A DNA stretch of 64,000 bases from the NCBI RefSeq assembly GCF_011801145.1, contig NZ_CP046172.1:1302001-1366000 (forward strand), read 5' to 3'. Position 1 is the first letter of the stretch. Every line of letters starts with the position of its first letter. The position numbers and the translations under genes are program-made. This DNA comes from Nocardia arthritidis (GTDB lineage Bacteria; Actinomycetota; Actinomycetes; Mycobacteriales; Mycobacteriaceae). Shown piece by piece: positions 37,209 to 47,086 of this stretch. Under the pieces are notes generated by a model, which worked only from the letters and a program-made list of their open reading frames with translations, was not told the origin of the DNA and searched no databases.

Positions 37209-38447
37209 CTAATCACCGCTGTTCGCGAACAGCGCGTACTGGGCTGCGGCCCGCTGCTGCGCGTCGAGCAGCTGCTGCCCGCTGACGAAGCCGACATAGC
37301 GGCGGTAGGACACCACGCAGCTGAAGCGATAGGCGAACGTCGAGCGATCCTCGCTGTTCTGAAAACACTTGGCGCCAGGCACATTCAGCGGCGGTGCCGT
37401 CTCGCCCGAGGTGCGGGTGAGCGTGTTCTTGTCCGCGACAACCTTTTCGGCGGTCTTCTCGTCGGCGGTCCTTGCCACGACAGAACGATCGATGACCGCG
37501 TATCTGTCGGCGTGCAGGGCTGCCAGCCGGTTCTTCAGGAAATCTCGATCCTCGGCGTATGCGAGCATCCCGCGCTGCCCCAGCAGCTTTCGGCCGCCGG
37601 CCAGGAAGCTCGGGCCGTCGTATTTATCCGGATTCAACGTTCGGGTGATGAGATGGTCCGGATCCCACGGTAGGCCGAGCATCTCCTCATCGCTGACCGG
37701 TTTCACCTGGTCGAGCAGCGGCAGCTGGGTATCGAAGGATTTCTCGGCCAGCGCGGTGAGCGCCGCCAGATCGGGCTTCGGCGTCGAAACGTAGAAGGTG
37801 ACCAGATAGGACCCGTAGGTCAGGTCGGCCCAGAGATAGGGCTGGTCCGGCCGCCAATGTGCGTGGGCGGCAGGGTATTTCGGCAACGTCACCGGAACGT
37901 TCTGACCCTGGTAGCGGTCCAGTTGGGCCTGGTAGAAATCGTCGCCCGCCTGTTTGGCGCCGTCGGTGTCGGCGAACTGGTTCACCACCGTTGTGATGGT
38001 CGTCGCGGCGGCGTCCTGCTTCTGGCCCCAGTCGTACGAGCTGAACGTCGTGCGCTTGTCGCCGCCGGTCACCTTGATACCGAACAGCAATTTGTCCTTC
38101 TTGCCGATCGCCTCCGCGACATCGCTCTTCCCGAGTTCATCCGCGGGCACCCCCGCCGAGAGCGACTGGGTGAGCCAGCCGTACTTCAGCCGAGGATCGA
38201 TGTCGTACGCGGATGCGACGTAGTCGATCAACCGCATCGCGCCGACGTCACGCATGTTGTTGAAGTTCGGCAGGTAGTCGTCGTCGTGCGCGTTGCTCGG
38301 GACGGTGTTGTACGGGCCGACGTCGAGTTTGCGGATATCGATCTCACCGGGCAGCGCCGTGCCCTGATACGTCGAACCGCAGGCGACCAACGCCCCGGTC
38401 AGCAGGCCGATCGTCACGGCGAGCGCGCCGCGCGTCATACCCCTCAT
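37209..38447 (-). CDS. DUF7373-type lipoprotein, subtype A (pair 3)
   Basis: 412 residues from an ATG that overlaps the stop of the upstream B gene (ATGA), with GGAG 8 nt upstream. Lipobox to C23 ('GALVAC'). Subtype A signature 'GEIDIRKLDVGPYNTVP', then 'MRLIDYVASAYDIDPRLKYG'. C-terminal 'RFSCVVSYRRYVGFVSGQQ' and 'AAAQYALFANSGD'. The overlap with the B gene suggests fixed stoichiometry. Confidence 0.87.
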   Translation of the reverse strand: MRGMTRGALAVTIGLLTGALVACGSTYQGTALPGEIDIRKLDVGPYNTVPSNAHDDDYLPNFNNMRDVGAMRLIDYVASAYDIDPRLKYGWLTQSLSAGVPADELGKSDVAEAIGKKDKLLFGIKVTGGDKRTTFSSYDWGQKQDAAATTITTVVNQFADTDGAKQAGDDFYQAQLDRYQGQNVPVTLPKYPAAHAHWRPDQPYLWADLTYGSYLVTFYVSTPKPDLAALTALAEKSFDTQLPLLDQVKPVSDEEMLGLPWDPDHLITRTLNPDKYDGPSFLAGGRKLLGQRGMLAYAEDRDFLKNRLAALHADRYAVIDRSVVARTADEKTAEKVVADKNTLTRTSGETAPPLNVPGAKCFQNSEDRSTFAYRFSCVVSYRRYVGFVSGQQLLDAQQRAAAQYALFANSGD

Positions 38448-39637
38448 TTGGCATTCTCCAGCAGTGCGTATTGCGCCGAGATCCGCTGTTGGGCGTCGAG
38501 CAGCTGCTCCGACCAGGAGAACGCGGCGTACCGGTCGTAGTGCACCGAGCAGTAGAAGCGGACCGCGAGTGCCTCCCGGCCGATGTACTCCTGGCAGTTC
38601 GCGGCGGGCAGGTTGCGCGGAGCCGCGCGGCTCTTGAACTTCTTGGTCAGCCCGCCGCGAGTGGACTGCAAGAGCTTGGCCGAGGCGGCGTCGCGGGTCC
38701 GGTAGAGCTGGGTGCCCTCGACCGCGAACCGGTCGACGCCCGCCTCCTCGAGATGTTTACGGCTCTCGGCCTGATCCTCGTCGAAGAGCACCGCGGCATG
38801 AGCGTTGTACGCGCCCGGCGGATTCAGCCAGGAATCGTCGCGCGGCCGGGGCAGGGTGCGGGCCAGCATGCCGTCGAGATCGAATTGCGCGTTCATCAGC
38901 TGATCGACCGGGGTGGGGGTGAATTTGGCGATCGCGGGAACGACCGTATCCAAACTCTTTTCCACCAGCGCTACCAGCGTCGGTTGATCGACCTTGTTCA
39001 GATAGATCTTCTTGTAGTCGTAGATCCAGGTGTACACGACGTATTTACCGGTGGCGTACCAGCTGCCGATGGATTGGCGCTCCGGCCACCAATGGGCATG
39101 GGCGTCAGGGTATTTCGGGATGCCGACCGGGGTGTTGCGGTCGTTGGCCTCGAAATCGACCTTCTCGAGCGCGGCCGCAGCGGCGGTGGCCTTCTGCTCG
39201 TCCGGGAAAATCATCACGGCATTGGCCAGATCTATGCCGCGATTATTCCGTTCGGTGCTGCCGAAACTGGTGACGCCGCCGACGAAATCCGGCGCGGCCT
39301 CGGCGAACCGGTCGACGTTCATGATCTTGCCGAGCGATACCTCCGGCAAGGTCCAGACCGTCGAGACGAACGGGGCGCCGATGACGAATCGCGGATCGAT
39401 ATCCATTGCGAGCGGCACGAAATTCGCCAGCCGTTCCGCCTCGACCAGCCGGGCCTGCGTCTGGTTCTTCACCGCGCCGAGCTGTGTCGGCTGCGTCGGA
39501 TAATTACCGACATCGAGCTGATCGATCGGCACGGCGGGTTCGGTATCGGAATGCGAATCGTCGGAGCCGCAACCGCCGACGGCCAGTGCCAGGGCGATGA
39601 CCAGGGCAGACGCCATGTGCCTCGGAAATGATCTCAT
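38444..39637 (-). CDS. DUF7373-type lipoprotein, subtype B (pair 3), first gene of the lipoprotein run
   Basis: 397 residues from the ATG at 39637. A hydrophobic signal ends in a lipobox at C23 ('ALAVGGC'). Subtype B signature 'IDQLDVGNYPTQPTQLG' and 'ARLVEAERLANFVPLAMDID'. C terminus 'RFYCSVHYDRYAAFSWSEQ' and 'ISAQYALLENAK'. First gene of the minus-strand run, so the shared promoter should be in the 171-bp gap before the divergent FHA gene. Confidence 0.85.
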   Translation of the reverse strand: MRSFPRHMASALVIALALAVGGCGSDDSHSDTEPAVPIDQLDVGNYPTQPTQLGAVKNQTQARLVEAERLANFVPLAMDIDPRFVIGAPFVSTVWTLPEVSLGKIMNVDRFAEAAPDFVGGVTSFGSTERNNRGIDLANAVMIFPDEQKATAAAAALEKVDFEANDRNTPVGIPKYPDAHAHWWPERQSIGSWYATGKYVVYTWIYDYKKIYLNKVDQPTLVALVEKSLDTVVPAIAKFTPTPVDQLMNAQFDLDGMLARTLPRPRDDSWLNPPGAYNAHAAVLFDEDQAESRKHLEEAGVDRFAVEGTQLYRTRDAASAKLLQSTRGGLTKKFKSRAAPRNLPAANCQEYIGREALAVRFYCSVHYDRYAAFSWSEQLLDAQQRISAQYALLENAK

Positions 39638-39808
39638 GACGAGCCGCACGCCCTCCCCAGTAATCCGTGTAGTCCCGCGGAATCCTACTTCACGGTCCGG
39701 CGCGATACGGGACCGAATGGTCTGTGCCGGTCTCGCCAGGTCGAGGGGCGGGCCGTTGCCATACCCTGGAGGTGTGTTGACAACCCCGCGCGCTGGAGGC
39801 CGATACCG

Positions 39809-41122
39809 TTGAAGGATCGGCAGGTTGAGGTTGTCGGCGGCGGGCATGCCGTGGCCAGGGTCGGCGGCGCGGTCGTGCTGGTCGGGCACCGCGGACCCGG
39901 CCCGCTGAACCGGGACTCGCCGGCCGCCATCGCCCTGGAATCGCTGGCCGCGCTGGTGCGCGAGGCGGGCGAGCACGCACCGCACGGGCACGGCGCGCAG
40001 GTGGCGCGCGAGGCGACGCGGTGGTTGATGAAGCATGCCGAACAGATCAGTCCCGGCGTACCGATCGATCTCGGCATTCTCTCCCCTGCCGAAACCGGCG
40101 GGGTGGCGATCTTTCTGCACGGCGCGGTCACCGCGGTGGTGGCCGAGGACGGCGCCGAGGAACACTTCCGGGGCAGCGACGCGGCGTTCACGGTCGACCG
40201 GGTGGCCGCGGCGCCCGCACGGGCCGTCGCGATATTCGTCGACGACGATGGCGGCGCGGTGCCGCAGGTGCCGAAGGAGCGCGGTATCGGCTGGCTGGTC
40301 GAAGGTATCGCGGAGGCGGCGGGCGCGATCGTGTGGTCCGCCGAAACCCGCGGCCGGACAAGCGAATCCGGCGAGGCCCGGCGGGCGCCGCTGCCGACCG
40401 CGCGGATCGAATCCGGGCCCGCGCCCGCCGATGGAACCGCGCCGCGGTCGCAGGCTGCCACCGCCATGATGAATTCGGCGCAGAGCCAACAGGTTTCCGA
40501 GCCGATCGACCTACCCGAAACGCAATCGGCACAGATAGATCCGCATCACGCGCTCACCGAGGTCAGTGGCACCAACCCGGCCCCGCAGCCCGACCCGGAC
40601 CTGCAGCGGCGGCTGGAGGCCACCGCCAAGGCCACCGCGCTCACCATCAAGGTGCTCGGATTCAAGTGCGCCCGAGCCCATCCCAGCGATCCCCGGTCTG
40701 CGTTCTGCACGGTTTGCGGGATGCCGGTCGACCAGACCCAGCCCGTACTGGAGGTGATCCGGCCGCCGCTCGGCATGTTGGTCCTCGACGACGGGATGAC
40801 ATACATGCTGGCCGCCGACGCCGTCCTCGGCCGCGATCCGGAACATTCCGATCAGGCCAGGCGCGGCCTGGTCCCGCTGCGCATCGAGGACTCCTCCGGC
40901 GGCATGTCCCGCGCGCACGCGGAGGTCCTACTGGTGAATTGGGATGTGACGCTGGTGGATCGGGGTTCCACCAACGGCACACGCACCCGCCTGCCCGGCT
41001 ACCGCGACTGGGTGCGCCTGCACCCGAACCAGCCGATGATCCTGGTCCCCGGCACCGAGATCATGATCGGCAACCGAGTGCTCCGCTTCGAACAGACCGC
41101 CCCACCCCCCTTCGGCCGCTGA
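39809..41122 (+). CDS. FHA-domain protein with Cys-rich (zinc-ribbon-like) segment
   Basis: 437 residues from a TTG with GGAGG 8 nt upstream. The N-terminal ~180 residues look like an alpha/beta domain with a PP2C-like flavour ('VGHRGPGPLNRD'), which I cannot confirm. Then comes a disordered linker, 'FKCARAHPSDPRSAFCTVCG' supplying clustered Cys, and a C-terminal FHA domain ('AVLGRDPEH...MSRAHAEVLLVNWDVTLVDRGSTNGT') with the phosphothreonine-binding Arg, Ser, His and Asn. It diverges from the lipoprotein run and is a likely reader of phosphorylation by the kinase at 33-34.7 kb. It ends 1 nt from the metallopeptidase stop. Confidence 0.82.
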   Translation: MKDRQVEVVGGGHAVARVGGAVVLVGHRGPGPLNRDSPAAIALESLAALVREAGEHAPHGHGAQVAREATRWLMKHAEQISPGVPIDLGILSPAETGGVAIFLHGAVTAVVAEDGAEEHFRGSDAAFTVDRVAAAPARAVAIFVDDDGGAVPQVPKERGIGWLVEGIAEAAGAIVWSAETRGRTSESGEARRAPLPTARIESGPAPADGTAPRSQAATAMMNSAQSQQVSEPIDLPETQSAQIDPHHALTEVSGTNPAPQPDPDLQRRLEATAKATALTIKVLGFKCARAHPSDPRSAFCTVCGMPVDQTQPVLEVIRPPLGMLVLDDGMTYMLAADAVLGRDPEHSDQARRGLVPLRIEDSSGGMSRAHAEVLLVNWDVTLVDRGSTNGTRTRLPGYRDWVRLHPNQPMILVPGTEIMIGNRVLRFEQTAPPPFGR

Positions 41123-41123
41123 G

Positions 41124-42569
41124 CTACGAATACCTTGCCGTACAGGTGTTTTCGCCGTTCAGCACGCCTGCGCGGAACGCGTCGACCCGCGAGAACCCGC
41201 TCGGTACCGTCTTGCCGTTCTCGTCGCTCGCCGCGAGCCCATCGGTGAGTAGACCAGAGACCGCCTTGTCCAAATCGTTTGCGGCCAAGGCGATATCGCC
41301 CTGTTCCGGGGGGCGGCCCGGCTGCGCCAGCTTGCCGGTCACCACACCGGACAGGCAGGCCGCGCGCAATCCGGCCTTGGCGCCGACCAAATCCTCGCCG
41401 TGCGCCTGCTGCACGGCGAGGGTGTAGCGGGATATGAAGATGACGAAGGCGGTGTAGTCGCCGGTCACCTTCGTGGGCAGCGCGCTGTCGTCATCGGCGT
41501 TCGAGACTCCGCGCTTGGCCAGTTCCGGGATATCGGTCGCGATCGTGTTGGTGGCCGGGCAGTACGAGACGGGCGGTGTGGATCCGCCGTCGCGGCAGTC
41601 GATTTTCGAGCCGTCGTATGTGTACGTGGGTTCGGGTTTGATCGGCAGGATCGCGGCCAGCGCCTTGGTCAACTCGGTCAGCCAGCGCTTGTCGACCGGC
41701 GCCTCGTCCTTGGACTGGCTGTCTTGGAACCGTTGCGGAATGTTGCCGCGGCGCTGGTTGATCTCGTTGATGGTGATGTTCTTGCAACCCCGTGCGCCGT
41801 CGGTGAATCCGATCTGTACCGCGGTGACCCGTTCGAAGGCGGAGCCGTGCACGCTTTCCGGATCGCCCGGGTTGGAGTCGCGGATGGCGACCGTCGCGGC
41901 GAGCACCATATTCAGGCCGTCGGAGGTGTTGATGGTGAAGTGCCTTGCTTTGCCCTCGGCGACGTAGCGCATGAACACCCCGGCGAAGCAGTCGGCCTGC
42001 TGCTCCTTGACGATCACCGGATCCTTCACCGAGACGAGCTTCGCCTGGGACTGCACATAGTGGCCGTATTCGTGAGCGAGCACCATGACGACGGCCATCT
42101 TGCCGAAGGTCTGATCCATCAGCGGCAGCAGCACCGAGCGGTCCCAGCCGATGGTGTCGTCGAGGCGGCAGTACGCCGCGTTCACCAGGTGATAGGTGGA
42201 TTCCTTGCAGAATTCGATCGCGCTGGAGCGCTGCGCCTTCGCATCCCAGGAGACCAGCTTCTGGATCGGTTTGAAATCGCCCTGGAAATCCTGGTTATAG
42301 GCCGTGCGCCAATAGTTTTGGATATCGTCGACCGCGTTGAGCGCGAGTTTGTCGACCGCGCCGCCGTCGCCGTTGGTGGCGGTGAGCGCGGCGTCGGGCA
42401 CACCGGGGCGCGGCCCGCTCGGCCCGCTGGTGGTCGGCAGGCCCGCCACCTTGAACGGGTCGTCGTAGATCGAGACGGGATGGCCGCTGACAAGGCTGGT
42501 ACACCCCGTGATCAGCGTCGTCAGACAGAGCAGCACCGTAAAGAGAACGGTCGCTTGGTGTTTCGGCAA
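41124..42569 (-). CDS. Neutral zinc metallopeptidase lipoprotein
   Basis: 481 residues from a TTG at 42569 with GGGGGAG just upstream. The hydrophobic N terminus ends in a lipobox ('LTTLITGC'). HEYGH at about 166-170 supplies two zinc ligands, and 'KEQQADCFAGVF' after it supplies the third, as in the YpfJ-type putative neutral zinc metallopeptidases. It should act on the outer face of the membrane. Substrates are unknown; the neighbouring envelope proteins are candidates. The same frame stays open far upstream, but that stretch overlaps the FHA-ABC gene and is a shadow. Confidence 0.85.
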   Translation of the reverse strand: MPKHQATVLFTVLLCLTTLITGCTSLVSGHPVSIYDDPFKVAGLPTTSGPSGPRPGVPDAALTATNGDGGAVDKLALNAVDDIQNYWRTAYNQDFQGDFKPIQKLVSWDAKAQRSSAIEFCKESTYHLVNAAYCRLDDTIGWDRSVLLPLMDQTFGKMAVVMVLAHEYGHYVQSQAKLVSVKDPVIVKEQQADCFAGVFMRYVAEGKARHFTINTSDGLNMVLAATVAIRDSNPGDPESVHGSAFERVTAVQIGFTDGARGCKNITINEINQRRGNIPQRFQDSQSKDEAPVDKRWLTELTKALAAILPIKPEPTYTYDGSKIDCRDGGSTPPVSYCPATNTIATDIPELAKRGVSNADDDSALPTKVTGDYTAFVIFISRYTLAVQQAHGEDLVGAKAGLRAACLSGVVTGKLAQPGRPPEQGDIALAANDLDKAVSGLLTDGLAASDENGKTVPSGFSRVDAFRAGVLNGENTCTARYS

Positions 42570-42677
42570 GGCTCCCCCTAGTCGGCCGCATTCGTATAAC
42601 ACATCCGTCGCCGGATCGGATATCGGGCGCGTCCGGGGGCACCGCCGATGTCCGGGTGATGGAATAGTATCCGCTGC

Positions 42678-45254
42678 ATGTCTACACCGGGGGCGCAGAC
42701 CATCACCGTGCGCCATGATGGAACCGAACGGGTCTTCGATTCCACTCAGAAGGTCACCCTGGGCCGGGCGCCGGACGTCACGTTGTTCGTCGACAGCCCA
42801 CTGGTGTCGCGGGTGCACGCGACGCTGACCTTTCAGAGCGGCGTTTGGGTATTGACCGACAATGCGAGCACCAACGGCGTTTTCGTCGACGCGCGCAGGC
42901 TCACCCACCCGGTGTCCATCGATCGGCCGACGCAGGTGCGGCTCGGCGACGCGATCAGCGGTCCGCTGCTGCACCTGCTGCCCGCGCAGCAGCAACAGCG
43001 CAGACCGGGGCCGATCCCGCCGCAGTCGCAGCAGCGCCCGGCGGTCGGTCCTGGGCCGCAGCCGCAGCAGTACATCCGCCCGCCGATGCAGCCGCAACCG
43101 CAGCCCGTCCCGCAGCAGCCGATCCCGCAACAGGCTGTGCCGCAGCAGCCCGTCCCGCAGCAGCCTGTTCCGCAACAACCTGCCCCGCAACAGGTTCCGC
43201 TGGCGCCCAACGTCCCGGTGAACATCAATATGACCGCGCGCGCCGACACCTCGAACCTGCCACCGGTGCGGGCCAGACCGTCCACCGCGCCGATCGCGCG
43301 CGCCGACCGGCTGCCGCCCGGCGGTCTCGGCATCGGCCGCACCACCGACAACCAGATCGTCGTCAACGATCCGCTGGCCTCCCGCAAACACGCCCGCCTG
43401 ATCGCGACCGGCGAGGGGCTGGCCATCGAGGACTTGGGTTCGGCCAACGGCACCTTCGTCAACGGGCACCGGCAAGAGCGCGCGGTGCTGCGCGAACGCG
43501 ACATCATCACCATCGGCAACGTCGATTTCGTCGTCCAGCAGGGCGCGCTGGTGCACCGGCAGCGGCCGGTGGCCGAGCAGGGCCTGCACGTGCACGGGGT
43601 CGGATTCACCGTCGAGGGCAACAAGCAGCTGCTCGTCGATGTCAACATGCAGGCGGGGCGCGGCACGCTCACCGCGCTGATCGGCCCGTCCGGCGCCGGT
43701 AAATCGACACTTTCGCGGCTCATCGCGGGCACCACCCATCCGTCCGGCGGTGTCGTCACCTTCGAGGGACGCAATCTGCACGCCGAGTACGAGGCGCTGC
43801 GCTCCCGGATCGGCATGGTGCCGCAGGACGATGTGCTGCACCGGCAGCTCACCGTGCGCCAGGCGCTCGGCTACGCGGCCAAACTCCGTCTGCCCCCGGA
43901 TAACTCGAAGGCCGACCGCCAAAAGGTGATCGACGGTGTGCTGAAGGAACTTTCGCTCACCGAACACGCCGACACCAGGGTCGACCGCCTGTCCGGCGGT
44001 CAGCGCAAGCGCGCCTCGGTGGCCCTCGAATTGCTCACCGGCCCTTCGCTGCTCATCCTCGACGAGCCGACCTCCGGCCTGGATCCGGCGCTGGACCGGC
44101 AGGTGATGGTGATGCTGCGCGAGCTGGCCGACGCGGGCCGTGTCGTCATCGTGGTGACCCACTCCATCGCGCATCTGGACATGTGCGATCAGGTGCTGCT
44201 GCTCGCGCCCGGCGGCAAGACCGCCTACTGCGGCAACCCGGCCGGTGTCGGCGGGGCGTTCGGCACCACCGACTGGGCCGAGATCTTCGGCCGGGTGGCC
44301 GACAACCCGGATCAGGCCTTCGCCGCGTTCCGCTCCCGGCAGGCGTTCGCGCCGCCGCCCCCGCCGCCGGCCGCGCGCCCGGCGCAGGCGGTGAGCGGGC
44401 CGAAATTCAGTGGGCGAAAACAGTTCACGACGCTGTCGCGGCGGCAGGTCCGGCTGATCCTGGCCGACCGCGGCTATCTGATCTTCCTCGGTGTCATGCC
44501 GTTCGTGCTCGGCGCGCTGTCGCTGGTGGTGCCCGGGTCGAACGGGCTCGCGGCGGGTGGTTTCAAGACCAACCCCGACGGCACGATCGTGCCGACCGGC
44601 GGGGCCGAAGCACAGCAGCTGCTGGTGTTGTTGATCTTCGGCGCCTGTTTCATGGGTTCCGCGTTGACAATTCGCGACCTGGTCGGCGAGCGCACCATCT
44701 ACCAGCGTGAGCGCGCGGTCGGCCTGCTGCCGTCGGCCTATCTGATGTCGAAGATCGTGGTGTACAGCCTGTTCGCGCTGGTGCAGTCGGCCGTGCTGGT
44801 GGGAATCGTGTTGGCGGGTAAGAAGCCGCCGGGGCACGGCGTCGTGATCTCCTCCGGCGGCGCCGAGCTGTTCCTCGATCTCTGGGTGACCGCCGTCTGC
44901 TGCGTGGTGCTCGGGCTGGTGCTCTCCTCGTTCGTCCGGTCGAGCGAGCAGGTGATGCCGCTGCTGGTCGTCGTCATCACCTGTCAGCTGGTGATGGCGG
45001 GCGGCCTGATCCCGGTGACCGGACGGGTGGTGCTCGAGCAGGTGTCGTGGTTGTTCCCGGCACGCTGGGGTTATGCGTCCACCGCGTCGACGATCGCGCT
45101 GCGCGATATCTTCCCTGGCGCGCAACCGGACAAGCTGTGGAACCACACGACGGCCATGTGGGCGCTGGATCTCGGTGTGCTCGTCGCGATGACGGCCGTG
45201 CTGGCGATCATCACCTGGCAGCGGCTGCGTCTGCGGAAGTCGGCCGCCGGATGA
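42678..45254 (+). CDS. FHA-FHA-ABC transporter (Rv1747-like)
   Basis: 858 residues. FHA 1 at about 20-90 ('VTLGRAPDVTLFVDSPLVSRVHATL...STNGVFV'), then a Q/P-rich linker with repeated 'PQQPV', then FHA 2 at about 215-290 ('GIGRTTDNQIVVNDPLASRKHARL...SANGTFVNG'). The ABC ATPase follows at about 315-530 (Walker A 'GPSGAGKST', signature 'LSGGQRKRAS', Walker B 'LLILDEP'), then six TMs of an ABC-2 exporter. M. tuberculosis Rv1747, regulated by PknF through its FHA domains, has this layout. The local kinase is the obvious partner by analogy. Confidence 0.93.
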   Translation: MSTPGAQTITVRHDGTERVFDSTQKVTLGRAPDVTLFVDSPLVSRVHATLTFQSGVWVLTDNASTNGVFVDARRLTHPVSIDRPTQVRLGDAISGPLLHLLPAQQQQRRPGPIPPQSQQRPAVGPGPQPQQYIRPPMQPQPQPVPQQPIPQQAVPQQPVPQQPVPQQPAPQQVPLAPNVPVNINMTARADTSNLPPVRARPSTAPIARADRLPPGGLGIGRTTDNQIVVNDPLASRKHARLIATGEGLAIEDLGSANGTFVNGHRQERAVLRERDIITIGNVDFVVQQGALVHRQRPVAEQGLHVHGVGFTVEGNKQLLVDVNMQAGRGTLTALIGPSGAGKSTLSRLIAGTTHPSGGVVTFEGRNLHAEYEALRSRIGMVPQDDVLHRQLTVRQALGYAAKLRLPPDNSKADRQKVIDGVLKELSLTEHADTRVDRLSGGQRKRASVALELLTGPSLLILDEPTSGLDPALDRQVMVMLRELADAGRVVIVVTHSIAHLDMCDQVLLLAPGGKTAYCGNPAGVGGAFGTTDWAEIFGRVADNPDQAFAAFRSRQAFAPPPPPPAARPAQAVSGPKFSGRKQFTTLSRRQVRLILADRGYLIFLGVMPFVLGALSLVVPGSNGLAAGGFKTNPDGTIVPTGGAEAQQLLVLLIFGACFMGSALTIRDLVGERTIYQRERAVGLLPSAYLMSKIVVYSLFALVQSAVLVGIVLAGKKPPGHGVVISSGGAELFLDLWVTAVCCVVLGLVLSSFVRSSEQVMPLLVVVITCQLVMAGGLIPVTGRVVLEQVSWLFPARWGYASTASTIALRDIFPGAQPDKLWNHTTAMWALDLGVLVAMTAVLAIITWQRLRLRKSAAG

Positions 45255-45303
45255 GCGAGCCGAGAGTGAGCGTATCGGACGCACACCAGGCACACTTGAG
45301 CCT

Positions 45304-46920
45304 GTGACAGTGCGAGTAGGGGCAGTGCATCTCGGTTGGGATGTGGTGTCCGTGGCGGCGGGCGGCGGTGGCACACCGGTCCGTCCGGTGCAGGTGGAGG
45401 GTACGTATACGCCGCCGGCATACCTGCTGGCGGATTCGTCGGGACGGTTGCACACGGCGGGTGTGGACCGTCAGCGACCGGATCTCGGGATGGCCATCGC
45501 GGACGTGCGCGACATCCTCGGCCATCCGCAGATCGTGGTGGCTGGCGCGACCTGGCCCGCCGAGTTGGTGTTCCGCGCGCGGATGTACAACCCGCTCGCG
45601 GCGATCGGGAAATATCTGCGCGGCAAGCCGGATCTGGTGGCGCTGCCGTTCCCGGACGCCTGGCCGGACGAGAAGGTCGAGGTGTTCGCCGGGCTGGTGG
45701 AGAAGCTCGACGTCATCGTCGAGCCGCTGCCGGAATCGGTTGCGCTGTCGGGGTATATGCGCGCGCTCTCGTTGGTTTCGGCGCCGGATCAGCGTAATCC
45801 GAAGGGTGTCGGCGCCACCGGCATCTATTCCGACGGCCGGGCCATGCTGGTGGTCGCGGTGCACGGCGACGACGAGCAGCCGACCGAATCGGTCGACGTG
45901 CCGGTGACGCCGGAGGCCATGCGCGACGCCCGCTCCGCGGACAATGTGGTGATCGAGGCGATGGCCGCGGCCAGGTCGATCGGCGCGGACACCTCGACGG
46001 TGCTGCTCGCGGGCAACGTCTGCTTCAACGACCCGCTGCGATTGGCTTTCCAGAACCACCTCGGGCATCGGCTGCAGGTGGCCGATCATCCGATGCACGC
46101 GCTGGTGCTCGGCGCGGCGCATCTGTTGGTCACCGATACCGATTCCGTGGATCCATCGGAGGCGCAACCGGGTTCGTATCCGGAATCGGGCGCGCAGCAA
46201 ACGGTTTCGCCGCAGCAGCCGGTTCCGCCTCGGCAGCCGCAGCAGCCCGCATCCCCTGCCGATCCGCCTGCGTCGCGTCCGCCGGTCGTCACCTACGGCC
46301 CCGGGTATCCCACCGTGCGGCCGTCCGCCGAGCCGCCGGTAAGCGAGGAGCCGACCACCCGGGTCACCCGCGAACTGCCGCCTAATCTCGCCGAATTCGG
46401 CAGCCGCTTCACCAGGCCCCCGGCCCAGCCGGGTGAGCCGGGGCCGCGGCCGAGTGCGCCGCCGTCGGGTCCGCTGCCCTCCGGTGCGGTGCCGACCGGC
46501 CCGCCGTCGGGCGCCGTGCCGACCGGTCAGGTTCCGCCGCTCGGCCCGCGCGGGCCGTATCAGGCCGAACAGCGTCCGTGGGGTGAGCCACCGAGTTCCG
46601 CCGAGGACGAGAGCAAGCGCAAGGGCAAGCGCTGGAAGAAGATGTTCGGTGCGAATGCCGTCATCGGTGCGGTCGCGCTCACCGGCGCACTGCTGCACGA
46701 CCAGCAGGCGGTCCCGCAGGCCCAGCCGGTGCGGGTCGGCGGCGCGACCGTCTCGACCGCATGCCCGCTCACCCCGCGACTGCGTGACGAAGGGCACGGC
46801 GGCGCCGCCGTCATCGGCGATCCGGCCGCACCGGGTTGTTTGCCGGGCGCCGACACCCTGCGGTACGAGGTGCCGGGCAAACCGGGCACGCTCGATCCGG
46901 GCCCGCCGATCGTGATCTGA
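45304..46920 (+). CDS. Membrane-anchored protein with actin/Hsp70-like N-terminal domain
   Basis: 538 residues from a GTG (45304; GTG 45310 also possible). The N-terminal ~280 residues begin '[20 protein letters not shown]' and include '[20 protein letters not shown]', a pattern like the nucleotide-binding fold of Hsp70-like proteins, but clear ATP-site motifs are missing. A long Pro/Gln/Ser-rich linker (about 290-430), a basic stretch and one TM ('[15 protein letters not shown]') follow, then a short outer domain with two Cys. Nocardia and Mycobacterium carry several such proteins near ESX genes, as I recall. Function unknown. Confidence 0.7.
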   Translation: MTVRVGAVHLGWDVVSVAAGGGGTPVRPVQVEGTYTPPAYLLADSSGRLHTAGVDRQRPDLGMAIADVRDILGHPQIVVAGATWPAELVFRARMYNPLAAIGKYLRGKPDLVALPFPDAWPDEKVEVFAGLVEKLDVIVEPLPESVALSGYMRALSLVSAPDQRNPKGVGATGIYSDGRAMLVVAVHGDDEQPTESVDVPVTPEAMRDARSADNVVIEAMAAARSIGADTSTVLLAGNVCFNDPLRLAFQNHLGHRLQVADHPMHALVLGAAHLLVTDTDSVDPSEAQPGSYPESGAQQTVSPQQPVPPRQPQQPASPADPPASRPPVVTYGPGYPTVRPSAEPPVSEEPTTRVTRELPPNLAEFGSRFTRPPAQPGEPGPRPSAPPSGPLPSGAVPTGPPSGAVPTGQVPPLGPRGPYQAEQRPWGEPPSSAEDESKRKGKRWKKMFGANAVIGAVALTGALLHDQQAVPQAQPVRVGGATVSTACPLTPRLRDEGHGGAAVIGDPAAPGCLPGADTLRYEVPGKPGTLDPGPPIVI

Positions 46921-47086
46921 CCGGATTCGGTCGGCCACGACCCGACTGGTATCGTGGCTCGTTGGCGTGTGGACGTCCTGGTGTTTTTCGCCGGGGCGCA
47001 CACCGAGTCCCGGGTCTCCACCGGCCGCCGGGAACTCCTCGACCACTCGCCTGGCCGGCAACACCGACGACAGACAGGGAAGCACT
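46921..47086 (+). promoter_or_regulatory. Leader/promoter region of rplM-rpsI
   Basis: 166 bp upstream of rplM. An extended -10-like TGGTATCGT occurs at about 46947-46955, leaving a leader of about 125 nt with several GC-rich hairpins. Autogenous control by L13 or S9 is possible but not shown. Confidence 0.4.

Noticed and set aside
39638..40489. N-terminal extension of the first lipoprotein into the FHA gene
   Set aside because: The signal peptide starts at 39637; the extension is arginine-rich shadow sequence.
42570..45455. Upstream extension of the metallopeptidase frame on the minus strand
   Set aside because: It overlaps the unmistakable FHA-ABC gene, and the TTG at 42569 has a ribosome site followed by a lipoprotein signal.
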